From: Streptomyces sp. JH14
GTDB taxonomy: Bacteria; Actinomycetota; Actinomycetes; Streptomycetales; Streptomycetaceae
Assembly (NCBI RefSeq): GCF_029428675.1
Contig: NZ_JAJNEL010000001.1
Coordinates: forward strand, 4,278,001 to 4,342,000
DNA length: 64,000 bases
Direction: 5' to 3'
A program made the translations under genes and the position numbers. Within the stretch, counting starts at the first letter, position 1, and each line of letters opens with the position of its first letter. A model generated the notes under the pieces. It was not told the origin of the DNA and did no database searches. It saw only the letters and a list, made by a program, of their open reading frames with translations. This document shows positions 8,071 through 23,890 of the stretch, in pieces.

Positions 8071-8232
8071 GACCCTTTGCGCTGCCTGTTAGCTGCCTCC
8101 TGCCCGTCACCAGGGGCATGCCCACGCTTGAGCACCGATAGCTGAAAGTCCCTGACCAGGGATTTCCGTCATGGTGTCCAACTTGGGACCGGTACGCGCG
8201 TAGTGAGTCCGAGCCCTCGGAAGGACCCCCTC

Positions 8233-11200
8233 TTGGCCGCCTCGCGCAACGCCTCGACCGCGAATACGAACAACGGTGCCAGCACCGCCCCGCTGCGCAT
8301 CTCTTTTGCAAAGATCAAGGAGCCCCTCGAGGTTCCGAACCTCCTCGCGCTGCAGACCGAGAGCTTTGACTGGCTCCTCGGCAATGCCGCCTGGAAGGCT
8401 CGCGTCGAGGCTGCTCTGGACAGTGGACAGGACGTCCCCACCAAGTCCGGCCTGGAGGAAATCTTCGAGGAGATTTCACCGATCGAGGACTTCTCCGGGT
8501 CGATGTCGCTTACGTTCCGCGACCACCGCTTCGAGCCCCCGAAGAACTCGATCGACGAGTGCAAGGAGCGCGACTTCACGTTCGCCGCCCCGCTCTTCGT
8601 CACGGCCGAGTTCACCAACAACGAGACCGGCGAGATCAAGTCCCAGACGGTCTTCATGGGCGACTTCCCGCTCATGACCAACAAGGGCACCTTCGTCATC
8701 AACGGCACCGAGCGTGTCGTCGTGTCGCAGCTCGTGCGCTCGCCGGGTGTCTACTTCGACTCCTCGATCGACAAGACGTCCGACAAGGACATCTTCTCCG
8801 CCAAGATCATCCCGTCCCGGGGTGCCTGGCTGGAGATGGAGATCGACAAGCGTGACATGGTCGGTGTCCGCATCGACCGCAAGCGCAAGCAGTCCGTGAC
8901 CGTTCTCCTCAAGGCTCTCGGTTGGACCACCGAGCAGATCCTCGAGGAGTTCGGCGAGTACGAGTCCATGCGCGCCACCCTGGAGAAGGACCACACCCAG
9001 GGCCAGGACGACGCGCTGCTCGACATCTACCGCAAGCTCCGCCCGGGCGAGCCGCCCACCCGCGAGGCTGCTCAGACGCTGCTCGAGAACCTCTACTTCA
9101 ACCCGAAGCGCTACGACCTCGCGAAGGTCGGCCGCTACAAGGTGAACAAGAAGCTCGGCGCCGAAGAGCCGCTGGACGCCGGCGTGCTCACCACCGACGA
9201 CGTCATCGCGACCATCAAGTACCTGGTCAAGCTGCACGCCGGGGAGACCGAGACGGTCGGTGAGTCCGGTCGTTCGATCGTCGTCGAGACCGACGACATC
9301 GACCACTTCGGCAACCGTCGTCTGCGCAACGTCGGCGAGCTCATCCAGAACCAGGTCCGTACGGGTCTGGCCCGTATGGAGCGCGTCGTGCGCGAGCGCA
9401 TGACGACCCAGGACGTCGAGGCGATCACGCCGCAGACCCTGATCAACATCCGGCCGGTCGTCGCCTCCATCAAGGAGTTCTTCGGCACCAGCCAGCTGTC
9501 GCAGTTCATGGACCAGAACAACCCGCTGTCGGGTCTCACCCACAAGCGCCGTCTGTCGGCTCTTGGTCCGGGTGGTCTCTCCCGTGAGCGGGCCGGCTTC
9601 GAGGTCCGTGACGTACACCCGTCCCACTACGGACGCATGTGCCCGATCGAGACCCCTGAAGGCCCGAACATCGGTCTGATCGGTTCGCTCGCCTCGTACG
9701 GACGTGTCAATGCGTTCGGCTTCATCGAGACGCCGTACCGCAAGGTCGTCGACGGCCAGGTCACCGACGAGGTCGACTACATCACCGCCGACGAGGAAGA
9801 CCGCTTCGTGATCGCCCAGGCGAACGCGACGCTCTCCGAGGACATGCGGTTCACCGAGCCCCGCGTCCTGGTCCGCCGTCGTGGCGGAGAGGTCGACTAC
9901 ATCCCGGGCGACGACGTCGACTACATGGACGTCTCGCCGCGCCAGATGGTGTCCGTCGCCACCGCGATGATCCCCTTCCTGGAGCACGACGACGCCAACC
10001 GTGCCCTCATGGGCGCGAACATGATGCGTCAGGCGGTGCCGCTGATCAAGTCGGAGGCTCCGCTCGTCGGCACGGGCATGGAGTACCGCTGCGCCACCGA
10101 CGCCGGTGACGTCCTGAAGGCCGAGAAGGACGGTGTCGTCCAGGAGGTCTCCGCGGACTACATCACCGTCACCAACGACGACGGCACGTACACCACGTAC
10201 CGCATCGCCAAGTTCTCGCGCTCCAACCAGGGCACCTCGGTCAACCAGAAGGTCGTCGTCTCCGAGGGCGACCGGGTCATCGAGGGCCAGGTCCTCGCCG
10301 ACGGGCCGGCCACCGAGAACGGTGAGATGGCGCTCGGCAAGAACCTGCTCGTGGCGTTCATGCCGTGGGAGGGTCACAACTACGAGGACGCGATCATCCT
10401 GTCGCAGCGCCTCGTGCAGGACGACGTCCTCTCCTCGATCCACATCGAGGAGCACGAGGTCGACGCCCGTGACACCAAGCTCGGCCCGGAGGAGATCACC
10501 CGGGACATCCCGAACGTCTCCGAAGAGGTCCTCGCCGACCTCGACGAGCGCGGCATCATCCGTATCGGTGCCGAGGTCGTCGCCGGTGACATCCTCGTCG
10601 GCAAGGTCACGCCCAAGGGTGAGACCGAGCTGACCCCCGAGGAGCGCCTGCTCCGCGCGATCTTCGGTGAGAAGGCGCGCGAGGTGCGCGACACCTCGCT
10701 GAAGGTGCCGCACGGTGAGATCGGCAAGGTCATCGGCGTCCGCGTCTTCGACCGCGAAGAGGGCGACGAGCTGCCGCCGGGCGTGAACCAGCTGGTCCGC
10801 GTCTACGTCGCGCAGAAGCGCAAGATCACCGATGGTGACAAGCTCGCCGGCCGTCACGGCAACAAGGGCGTCATCTCGAAGATCCTTCCGATCGAGGACA
10901 TGCCGTTCCTGGAGGACGGCACCCCGGTCGACATCATCCTCAACCCGCTGGGTGTCCCGTCCCGAATGAACCCGGGACAGGTCCTGGAGATCCACCTCGG
11001 CTGGCTCGCCAGCCGCGGCTGGGACGTCTCCGGCCTCGGTGACGAGTGGGCCAAGCGCCTGCAGACCATCGGCGCCGACCAGGTCGCCCCCGGCACCAAC
11101 GTCGCCACGCCCGTCTTCGACGGTGCGCGCGAGGACGAGATCTCCGGTCTCTTCGAGGCCACGATCCCGAACCGCGACGGCAACCGGCTGGTCCAGCCCT

Positions 11201-11718
11201 CGGGCAAGGCCAACCTGTTCGACGGCCGCTCCGGTGAGCCGTTCCCCGAGCCGGTTTCGGTCGGCTACATGTACATCCTCAAGCTCCACCACCTCGTCGA
11301 CGACAAGCTGCACGCTCGGTCGACCGGCCCGTACTCCATGATCACCCAGCAGCCGCTGGGTGGTAAGGCCCAGTTCGGTGGACAGCGCTTCGGCGAGATG
11401 GAGGTGTGGGCGCTCGAGGCTTATGGCGCCGCTTACGCCCTTCAGGAGCTGCTGACAATCAAGTCCGACGACGTGACCGGCCGCGTGAAGGTCTACGAGG
11501 CCATCGTCAAGGGCGAGAACATCCCCGAGCCCGGCATTCCCGAGTCCTTCAAGGTGCTCATCAAGGAAATGCAGTCGCTCTGTCTCAACGTGGAGGTGCT
11601 CTCCTCGGACGGCATGTCCATCGAGATGCGTGACACGGACGAGGACGTCTTCCGCGCGGCGGAGGAGCTCGGAATCGACCTGTCCCGGCGCGAGCCGAGC
11701 AGCGTCGAAGAGGTCTGA
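8233..11718 (+). CDS. rpoB: DNA-directed RNA polymerase subunit beta
   Basis: 1161-residue beta subunit, catalytic partner of beta'. The TTG at 8233 is chosen because GGAAGGA (8219-8225) lies 7 bases upstream and the product then starts MAASRNAST, as in other streptomycetes; an in-frame GTG at 8203 has no such support. The rifampicin pocket is wild type by reading: Q424, D427, S433, H437 and R440 in SQFMDQNNPLSGLTHKRRLS. Other landmarks are GRMCPIETPEGPNIGLIGSL and the C-terminal clamp GGKAQFGGQRFGEMEVWALEA (split across about 1055-1080). It is co-transcribed with rpoC across a 128-base spacer. Confidence 0.98.
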   Translation: MAASRNASTANTNNGASTAPLRISFAKIKEPLEVPNLLALQTESFDWLLGNAAWKARVEAALDSGQDVPTKSGLEEIFEEISPIEDFSGSMSLTFRDHRFEPPKNSIDECKERDFTFAAPLFVTAEFTNNETGEIKSQTVFMGDFPLMTNKGTFVINGTERVVVSQLVRSPGVYFDSSIDKTSDKDIFSAKIIPSRGAWLEMEIDKRDMVGVRIDRKRKQSVTVLLKALGWTTEQILEEFGEYESMRATLEKDHTQGQDDALLDIYRKLRPGEPPTREAAQTLLENLYFNPKRYDLAKVGRYKVNKKLGAEEPLDAGVLTTDDVIATIKYLVKLHAGETETVGESGRSIVVETDDIDHFGNRRLRNVGELIQNQVRTGLARMERVVRERMTTQDVEAITPQTLINIRPVVASIKEFFGTSQLSQFMDQNNPLSGLTHKRRLSALGPGGLSRERAGFEVRDVHPSHYGRMCPIETPEGPNIGLIGSLASYGRVNAFGFIETPYRKVVDGQVTDEVDYITADEEDRFVIAQANATLSEDMRFTEPRVLVRRRGGEVDYIPGDDVDYMDVSPRQMVSVATAMIPFLEHDDANRALMGANMMRQAVPLIKSEAPLVGTGMEYRCATDAGDVLKAEKDGVVQEVSADYITVTNDDGTYTTYRIAKFSRSNQGTSVNQKVVVSEGDRVIEGQVLADGPATENGEMALGKNLLVAFMPWEGHNYEDAIILSQRLVQDDVLSSIHIEEHEVDARDTKLGPEEITRDIPNVSEEVLADLDERGIIRIGAEVVAGDILVGKVTPKGETELTPEERLLRAIFGEKAREVRDTSLKVPHGEIGKVIGVRVFDREEGDELPPGVNQLVRVYVAQKRKITDGDKLAGRHGNKGVISKILPIEDMPFLEDGTPVDIILNPLGVPSRMNPGQVLEIHLGWLASRGWDVSGLGDEWAKRLQTIGADQVAPGTNVATPVFDGAREDEISGLFEATIPNRDGNRLVQPSGKANLFDGRSGEPFPEPVSVGYMYILKLHHLVDDKLHARSTGPYSMITQQPLGGKAQFGGQRFGEMEVWALEAYGAAYALQELLTIKSDDVTGRVKVYEAIVKGENIPEPGIPESFKVLIKEMQSLCLNVEVLSSDGMSIEMRDTDEDVFRAAEELGIDLSRREPSSVEEV

Positions 11719-11725
11719 CGGGTTG

Positions 11726-11754
11726 GCCGGCCGGATCCCTGTGATCCGGCCGGC
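11726..11754 (+). terminator. Hairpin in the rpoB-rpoC spacer
   Basis: Perfect 12-pair stem GCCGGCCGGATC (11726-11737) and complement (11743-11754) with a CCTGT loop, 8 bases after the rpoB stop. There is no T run, so it is more likely an RNA-processing or partial-termination element than a full stop, since rpoC must be expressed with rpoB. Confidence 0.6.
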
Positions 11755-11846
11755 TCTCCCCGGACCCGTTCAGACCATTGCTGAAGTGCCCCGTTTTCTC
11801 GCATATGCGAGGGGGCTCGAACCCCCGAAAGAGGGATTGACGACAA

Positions 11847-15746
<3,900 letters not shown>

Positions 15747-15760
15747 GGCGCATGTCCCGT

Positions 15761-15805
15761 CCGCAGGGCGGTCACCCCGTTTCGTACGGGGTGGCCGCCC
15801 TGCGG
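15761..15805 (+). terminator. Terminator of rpoBC
   Basis: 20-pair stem (15761-15780 with 15786-15805, one G-U) and TTCGT loop, 14 bases after the rpoC stop. No T run follows, as is common for streptomycete terminators. Confidence 0.8.
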
Positions 15806-15883
15806 CGTTCCCTCTGCCGGCACGCGAACGGCGGTACTGTCGGCCATTTCACAGGCGGCGCGTCGCCGTGGACAGCATTTGTT

Positions 15884-15912
15884 TTGACCGGAGTCCGTGA
15901 GGTAGGTACGCT
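15884..15912 (+). promoter_or_regulatory. rpsL (str operon) promoter
   Basis: TTGACC (15884-15889), 17 bases, TACGCT (15907-15912): near-ideal principal-sigma promoter. It predicts a start about 15919 and a leader of about 190 bases that contains the element at 16033-16057. Confidence 0.72.
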
Positions 15913-16032
15913 CAGACCTTGTGCCTGGGGTGTGCCTGGGCTCGTGTGCGTGTCCTCAACCGCATGGCGAGCCCGTCAGTGGCCACCGCAATCTGCGCCC
16001 CTTCTGTCCCTAGGGCAGGAGCCTGCAGCATT

Positions 16033-16057
16033 CGACACACCCGACCGCGTGGGTCGG
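16033..16057 (+). promoter_or_regulatory. Leader element shared with the S10 operon (rpsL copy)
   Basis: A 25-base element with core CCGACCGCGTGGGTCGG. It forms a 6-pair hairpin (CCGACC/GGTCGG, loop GCGTG) and ends 49 bases before the rpsL start. The rpsJ leader carries the same element at 25982-26006 with 24 of 25 bases identical. Its position in both leaders suggests common RNA-level control of the str and S10 operons. Confidence 0.6.
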
Positions 16058-16106
16058 TGACGTTCCAGGTTAGTTTCACGAACGGCACACAGAAACCGGA
16101 GAAGTA

Positions 16107-16478
16107 GTGCCTACGATCCAGCAGCTGGTCCGGAAGGGCCGGCAGGACAAGGTCGAGAAGAACAAGACGCCCGCGCTCGAGGGTTCGCCCCAGCGCCGCG
16201 GCGTCTGCACGCGTGTGTTCACGACCACCCCGAAGAAGCCGAACTCGGCACTCCGTAAGGTCGCGCGTGTGCGCCTGACCTCCGGCATCGAGGTCACGGC
16301 CTACATCCCGGGTGAGGGACACAACCTGCAGGAGCACTCCATCGTGCTCGTGCGTGGTGGCCGTGTGAAGGACCTGCCGGGTGTTCGTTACAAGATCATC
16401 CGCGGCTCCCTTGACACCCAGGGTGTCAAGAACCGCAAGCAGGCCCGCAGCCGCTACGGCGCCAAGAAGGAGAAGTAA
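16107..16478 (+). CDS. rpsL: 30S ribosomal protein S12 (uS12)
   Basis: 123-residue protein of the decoding centre that governs accuracy and streptomycin response. The resistance positions K43 (TTTPKKPNS) and K88 (GGRVKDLPG), and P91, are all wild type. D89 is the usual methylthiolation site. GTG at 16107 follows CCGGAGAAG. First gene of the str operon. Confidence 0.98.
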   Translation: MPTIQQLVRKGRQDKVEKNKTPALEGSPQRRGVCTRVFTTTPKKPNSALRKVARVRLTSGIEVTAYIPGEGHNLQEHSIVLVRGGRVKDLPGVRYKIIRGSLDTQGVKNRKQARSRYGAKKEK

Positions 16479-16480
16479 GA

Positions 16481-16951
16481 ATGCCTCGTAAGGGCCCCGC
16501 CCCGAAGCGCCCGGTCATCATCGACCCGGTCTACGGTTCTCCTCTTGTCACCTCGCTGATCAACAAGATCCTGCTCAACGGCAAGCGTTCCACTGCCGAG
16601 CGGATCGTGTACGGCGCCATGGAAGGCCTCCGCGAGAAGACCGGCAACGACCCGGTCATCACGCTGAAGCGCGCGCTTGAGAACGTCAAGCCCTCGCTCG
16701 AGGTCAAGTCCCGCCGTGTCGGTGGCGCCACCTACCAGGTGCCGATCGAGGTCAAGCCCGGTCGCGCCGCCACCCTCGCGCTGCGCTGGGTCGTGGGTTA
16801 CTCCCGCGCCCGCCGCGAGAAGACGATGACCGAGCGCCTCATGAACGAGCTGCTCGACGCCTCCAACGGTCTTGGCGCTGCCGTCAAGAAGCGCGAGGAC
16901 ACCCACAAGATGGCCGAGTCCAACAAGGCCTTCGCGCACTACCGCTGGTAG
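16481..16951 (+). CDS. rpsG: 30S ribosomal protein S7 (uS7)
   Basis: 156-residue primary binder that nucleates the 30S head and lines the E-site mRNA path; in E. coli it also represses the str operon mRNA. Family segments RKGPAPKRPVIIDPVYGSPLV and GGATYQVPIEV are present. It starts 2 bases after the rpsL stop with GGAGAAG as ribosome site. Confidence 0.98.
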   Translation: MPRKGPAPKRPVIIDPVYGSPLVTSLINKILLNGKRSTAERIVYGAMEGLREKTGNDPVITLKRALENVKPSLEVKSRRVGGATYQVPIEVKPGRAATLALRWVVGYSRARREKTMTERLMNELLDASNGLGAAVKKREDTHKMAESNKAFAHYRW

Positions 16952-16989
16952 TCGCTACCCACATCGAGACCGAGAGAAGATTGAGCCTT

Positions 16990-19119
<2,130 letters not shown>

Positions 19120-19161
19120 CTCTCCCGAGCTCACGCTTTAGGCTTGTCACCGGAGCCTGGT

Positions 19162-19203
19162 GGGGCATTCGCCGCAGAGCGCAAGCAATGCGGTGAATGC
19201 CCC
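19162..19203 (+). terminator. Hairpin in the fusA-tuf spacer
   Basis: 15-pair stem GGGGCATTCGCCGCA (19162-19176) with 19189-19203 (one G-U), 12-base loop, no T run. It lies between fusA and tuf, where the EF-Tu excess over EF-G could be set by partial termination, processing or a separate tuf promoter. Confidence 0.55.
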
Positions 19204-19279
19204 CGGCCCCGGCATCCCAGCAAAGATCACCTGGCGCCGATGAAGCAAGGCGTACAGAACCACTCCACAGGAGGACCCA

Positions 19280-20473
<1,194 letters not shown>

Positions 20474-20515
20474 TCACTTGACGGTCTGACCTGGTTGCTC
20501 CGCACAGAGCACCAA

Positions 20516-20559
20516 GAAGGGCCCCGGCCCGCCGCGTGAGCGGTGGACCGGGGCCCTTC
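20516..20559 (+). terminator. Terminator of the str operon
   Basis: Arms of 20 bases (20516-20535 and 20540-20559) with a GTGA loop; the outer 12 pairs (GAAGGGCCCCGG) are perfect and the inner part has one mismatch and one G-U. It also lies just beyond the end of the convergent acetyltransferase gene and may act both ways. Confidence 0.82.
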
Positions 20560-20575
20560 GGTCGTCCTGCGGCGG

Positions 20576-21034
20576 CTATGTGCGCGGGCGGCGCACCAGA
20601 TAGGCGTCGATGGGGTCCTCACGCTCCAGCGTGAACCCGTGGCGCTCGTACAGCCGTCGTGCCGGGCTCCCCTGCAGGACGTCGAGGCGGACGTCCGCAC
20701 CTTCCGCGTCCGTGCGCCCCAGCAGGGCCCGCAGGACGGCGGTGCCGATCCCGCGGCCCTGAACGGCCGGGGAGAGATAGAAGTTCTCCAGCCACCAGCC
20801 GCTCTCGACCGGGCGCAGGGTGACGCTGCCGGCGAACTCGCCGTCCGCGAGGACGAGCGAGGTGTGTTCCGGAGCGAAGACGTCCCGCAGCCGCTGCCGC
20901 ACACGATGCTCGTCGTATCGGCCCAGCCGTTCCAGGTCGGGGCGCATGACGACGGCCCGGAGCTCGGCAATGCGTTCGAGGTCCGAAGGGGCAGCGGGGT
21001 GCAGGGCCCAGCACGGGCCGGTCAGCGTAGACAT
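20576..21034 (-). CDS. GNAT-family N-acetyltransferase
   Basis: 152-residue acetyl-CoA-dependent transferase of unknown substrate. The GNAT core is clear: acidic strand WWLENFYLSP, the acetyl-CoA loop QGRGIGTAVLRALL (Q/RxxGxG/A) at about residues 91-104, and the C-terminal RRLYERHGF. The ATG at 21034 is preferred because a GGGA lies 8 bases upstream; 21046 is an alternative. It lies 31 bases downstream of the RNA-repair gene on the same strand and may be the last gene of that operon. The closest functional guess, amino-acid or peptide acetylation, cannot be proven. Confidence 0.8.
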   Translation of the reverse strand: MSTLTGPCWALHPAAPSDLERIAELRAVVMRPDLERLGRYDEHRVRQRLRDVFAPEHTSLVLADGEFAGSVTLRPVESGWWLENFYLSPAVQGRGIGTAVLRALLGRTDAEGADVRLDVLQGSPARRLYERHGFTLEREDPIDAYLVRRPRT

Positions 21035-21065
21035 GATCTTGATCATCCCAGGGCGGCCGTTGCGG

Positions 21066-23888
21066 TCAGTGCAGGGTCGGTACGTCCCCACCGCCGACGC
21101 GCGTCAGCGTGACCCCGGTGAGCCCCCGCAGCCGCCGCTCCGCGATCCTCTCGACCAGCGAGCGGTCCGGGGGAGTCGGGCCGAGGCCGATCGCGTAGCG
21201 GACCGGGTCCGTGCCGTAGGGGCGGGGCCAGGCATGGGACTCGGGGGCCACCTCCGACAGGTCGCCGATCAGGGCGCGCATGCGGCCGCGCACGCGGCCC
21301 TCGTCCGGTCCCGGGCGTACGTCCACGACGGCCCAGGCCGCGTGGCGGCGGTGCAGCGGCGGCGGGGTCAGCAGCCCGGCGGAGTCCGTCCCCAGCAGCT
21401 CCCAGGCGCGGAACAGCTCCTGGGTGAGCAGGTCGCGCATGCCCGCTGTGATCTGGTCGGTGCAGGGGCGTACGGGCTCGGACGGAGTCATGATCGTGAC
21501 CGGCAGTTCCGGTCCCTGCACCCGCGCAGCGCCTACCGGCACGCGCCAGTCCCAGGCCGCCCACGTCGCGAAGAACTGCCGCAGCAGCCCGTCGGGCGAC
21601 AGGTCACCCGACTCCCGGACCGTGCGGGCCGCCAGGACGGACCAGGCCAGGCCGGGGAGCCCGCCGAACGGCGCCGAGTCGAGGCCGCGCGCCCCGGCCC
21701 ATGCCTTGACCTCCCGGGCCAGCCGGGCGAACGCCTCCTGCCGGTCGCCCGCGAGGGCGAGCACCGCCTCCGCGTCGCTCACCGCGCTGAGCGCCACCGC
21801 CGCCGCCTCGCCCAGCTCTGCGCGGCGCTCGACCGCGTCCGACGGGTCCATCGGACCGGTGGGAACCACGACCACGTCCACGCGCAGACCGTCGATGTCC
21901 ATCCGCAGGCCGGGGACCCGTGCCCCGGTCACCTCCCGGAGGTCCGTCGCCTCCGGCAGCGCCGCCGCCAACAGGCCTTGTACGATGGGCAGTTCGACCT
22001 CGCCCGGCAGTGCCGCCACCAGGTCCAGATCCGCGCCGGGCAGGGCGCAGCCCATGCGCCGCGAGCCGACGACATGGACGACCCCGTCGGCCAGTGCTTC
22101 GCGGACGAGGCGTACGACACCGGTGGCGTCCGCGACCGGGCGGGCGCCACCCGAGGCCGGTCCGGGGTTCTCGTCGCCGGGGTTCTCGTTGCCGGGGGCA
22201 AGGGGATCGTTCGGCGTCGCTGCGTCCGGTACCCAGCGCACCTCGCCCGTTCCCAGCGCCACCGTCGCCCGTACCCGCATCGGCTCGTCGCCGCGGCGCG
22301 ACAGCAGCGCCAGCTCCCCGACCCGGACCGGCATCGGTTCGAGCCGCCAGCCGCATTCGGCGGCCAGGGCGTGCGGGTCCGTGGTCCGGCCCAGGCTGAG
22401 GTGCGGGGTGAAGCCCCCGTGGTGGCCGCGGCAGGCGGGGAACCGCCGCACCAGCTCCTCCCACAGTCCGGCCCACGGCTCCTCGCCCCCGGCCGCCGGG
22501 TCCAGCCACACCGTGGCCCCCTCGCGGTGCCCGAACCACTGCACACCTGCCAGCCGCGCATCGAAGGGGGCACACGCGGCCGCCGCGGCGGCGAGCAGCG
22601 GGGCCGCGTGCTCGAAGGCGTACTCGGGAACGAAGCCGAACAGCAGATTGACGTGCGGCGGCCAGCGGCGGATCTGCGGGTCGTGGTCCCGCCGGATCGC
22701 CTGGAGCGGCGGCCAGAGCTCCTGCGGCGGGATCCACGCCAGTGCGGTACGGGCCGTGGGCGGTACGTCCAGGACGTCGGCGCTCTCCGCGACGACCGGG
22801 GCCAGTTCGGCCAGTACGCCGTAGTGGTCGGAGAGGTACAGGCCCTCGGCCGTGGGGACGTTGCCGCGGAGTCCGGCACGCCGCACCCGCAGCCCCTCCG
22901 CGCGGAGCAGCACCCGGTCCAGCCGGGACGCCCGCCCGCTCAGCGAGGAGACCGCGGCCAGCGGATTGACGCACGGGTCGAACGTCGGGGTCGCGTCGTC
23001 GGGGCCGTGGGCCTCGCTCCACGCGTCGCGCATGCCGAGCGCCGTGCCGGGAGCGCCTGTGCCGTCGTTGAAGTCGCCCATGAGGACGAGATCGCCGTCG
23101 AGGGATGCCAGTCCTTCGGCGATCCGGGCCAGTTCGGCCTCGCGCCGTTGCGCGCCGTCCTCCGAGTGGTCGCTGCTCAGATGGGTCGCGGCGACCGTGA
23201 CCGGCCCGGCGCCGGTCTCCACGACGACGGCCACCACGGCCTTGTGCGGGCCGAGGACGTGGTGGCCGGCCTCGCGTACGGGCAGCCTGCTCAGCAGCAG
23301 CACGCCGCACTCGTCGACGTCCCGCGCCGCCGGGTCCGTCCCCAGGGTGTACGTCTGACGCACCCACGGTTCCTGGAGCAGCAGGGTGAGCAGCGCGGGC
23401 TCCACCTCCTGGAGCGCGATGACGTCCGCGTCGGCCTCGCGCAGTGCGGTCATCAGCAGCGGTCGGCGCGCGGCGGTGCCGATGCGGTCGGCGTCGTAGC
23501 GGTCCCACAGGGTGTTCCAGGTCAGCACGCGCAGCCGTACCGCGGGCCCGTCGGCCCGGGCCGTCCGCGCCGGTACCCAGTCGGCGCCGTCCCAGGCGTA
23601 CGGCGTGCGGGCGGTGAAGAACGGCGCCCGCAGCCGGCGCGCCTCCCGTACCCGCCCTGCGTCCGTTTCGTCGATCCGGTCGACGCCCGTGGCCCGGTCC
23701 CACACGACCTCGCCGTCGGCCTCGAAGAACAGCACCCGGTGCCAGGGGATCTCGCCGCCCGGCACGAACACGGGCAGCGGGACGCGCTTGGGCGGGGCGC
23801 CGCGCTGGTTGATCCCGACCACGAAACGGGCGGGGTCGAAGCGCGCGTCCCAGCACACCCGGTGGTAGATCTCCTCGCTGGTACGCAC
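21066..23888 (-). CDS. Multidomain RNA end-processing/repair protein (MJ1316-EEP-2H-nucleotidyltransferase)
   Basis: 940-residue fusion. Residues ~1-75 resemble the MJ1316/DUF504 RNA cyclic-end recognition domain (GEIPWHRVLFFEADGEVVWDR). Residues ~118-360 are an endonuclease/exonuclease/phosphatase fold with LTWNTLWDR, E161 in ALQEVE, H236 in ATHLSSD, D272 and N274 in GDFND, and SDHYG at 353-357. Residues ~385-555 form a 2H phosphodiesterase with H412 (PHVNLLF) and H496 (PHLSLG). Residues ~585-790 are a pol-beta/poly(A)-polymerase-type nucleotidyltransferase: GSRRMG, D620, D622 and D671. The rest is probably the polymerase helical domain. GTG 23888 has GGAGG 7 bases upstream and lies 2 bases after the ligase stop, so the pair is an operon. 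Predicted to open 2',3'-cyclic ends and add nucleotides. Confidence 0.85.
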   Translation of the reverse strand: MRTSEEIYHRVCWDARFDPARFVVGINQRGAPPKRVPLPVFVPGGEIPWHRVLFFEADGEVVWDRATGVDRIDETDAGRVREARRLRAPFFTARTPYAWDGADWVPARTARADGPAVRLRVLTWNTLWDRYDADRIGTAARRPLLMTALREADADVIALQEVEPALLTLLLQEPWVRQTYTLGTDPAARDVDECGVLLLSRLPVREAGHHVLGPHKAVVAVVVETGAGPVTVAATHLSSDHSEDGAQRREAELARIAEGLASLDGDLVLMGDFNDGTGAPGTALGMRDAWSEAHGPDDATPTFDPCVNPLAAVSSLSGRASRLDRVLLRAEGLRVRRAGLRGNVPTAEGLYLSDHYGVLAELAPVVAESADVLDVPPTARTALAWIPPQELWPPLQAIRRDHDPQIRRWPPHVNLLFGFVPEYAFEHAAPLLAAAAAACAPFDARLAGVQWFGHREGATVWLDPAAGGEEPWAGLWEELVRRFPACRGHHGGFTPHLSLGRTTDPHALAAECGWRLEPMPVRVGELALLSRRGDEPMRVRATVALGTGEVRWVPDAATPNDPLAPGNENPGDENPGPASGGARPVADATGVVRLVREALADGVVHVVGSRRMGCALPGADLDLVAALPGEVELPIVQGLLAAALPEATDLREVTGARVPGLRMDIDGLRVDVVVVPTGPMDPSDAVERRAELGEAAAVALSAVSDAEAVLALAGDRQEAFARLAREVKAWAGARGLDSAPFGGLPGLAWSVLAARTVRESGDLSPDGLLRQFFATWAAWDWRVPVGAARVQGPELPVTIMTPSEPVRPCTDQITAGMRDLLTQELFRAWELLGTDSAGLLTPPPLHRRHAAWAVVDVRPGPDEGRVRGRMRALIGDLSEVAPESHAWPRPYGTDPVRYAIGLGPTPPDRSLVERIAERRLRGLTGVTLTRVGGGDVPTLH

Positions 23889-23890
23889 GG

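Noticed and set aside
8203..8232. GTG at 8203 as the start of rpoB
   Set aside because: It lacks a ribosome site and would add ten residues ahead of the conserved MAASRNAST. The TTG at 8233 has GGAAGGA at good spacing.
8476..11313. 945-codon open frame antisense to rpoB
   Set aside because: Same composition artefact as for rpoC; no ribosome site and no recognisable domain.
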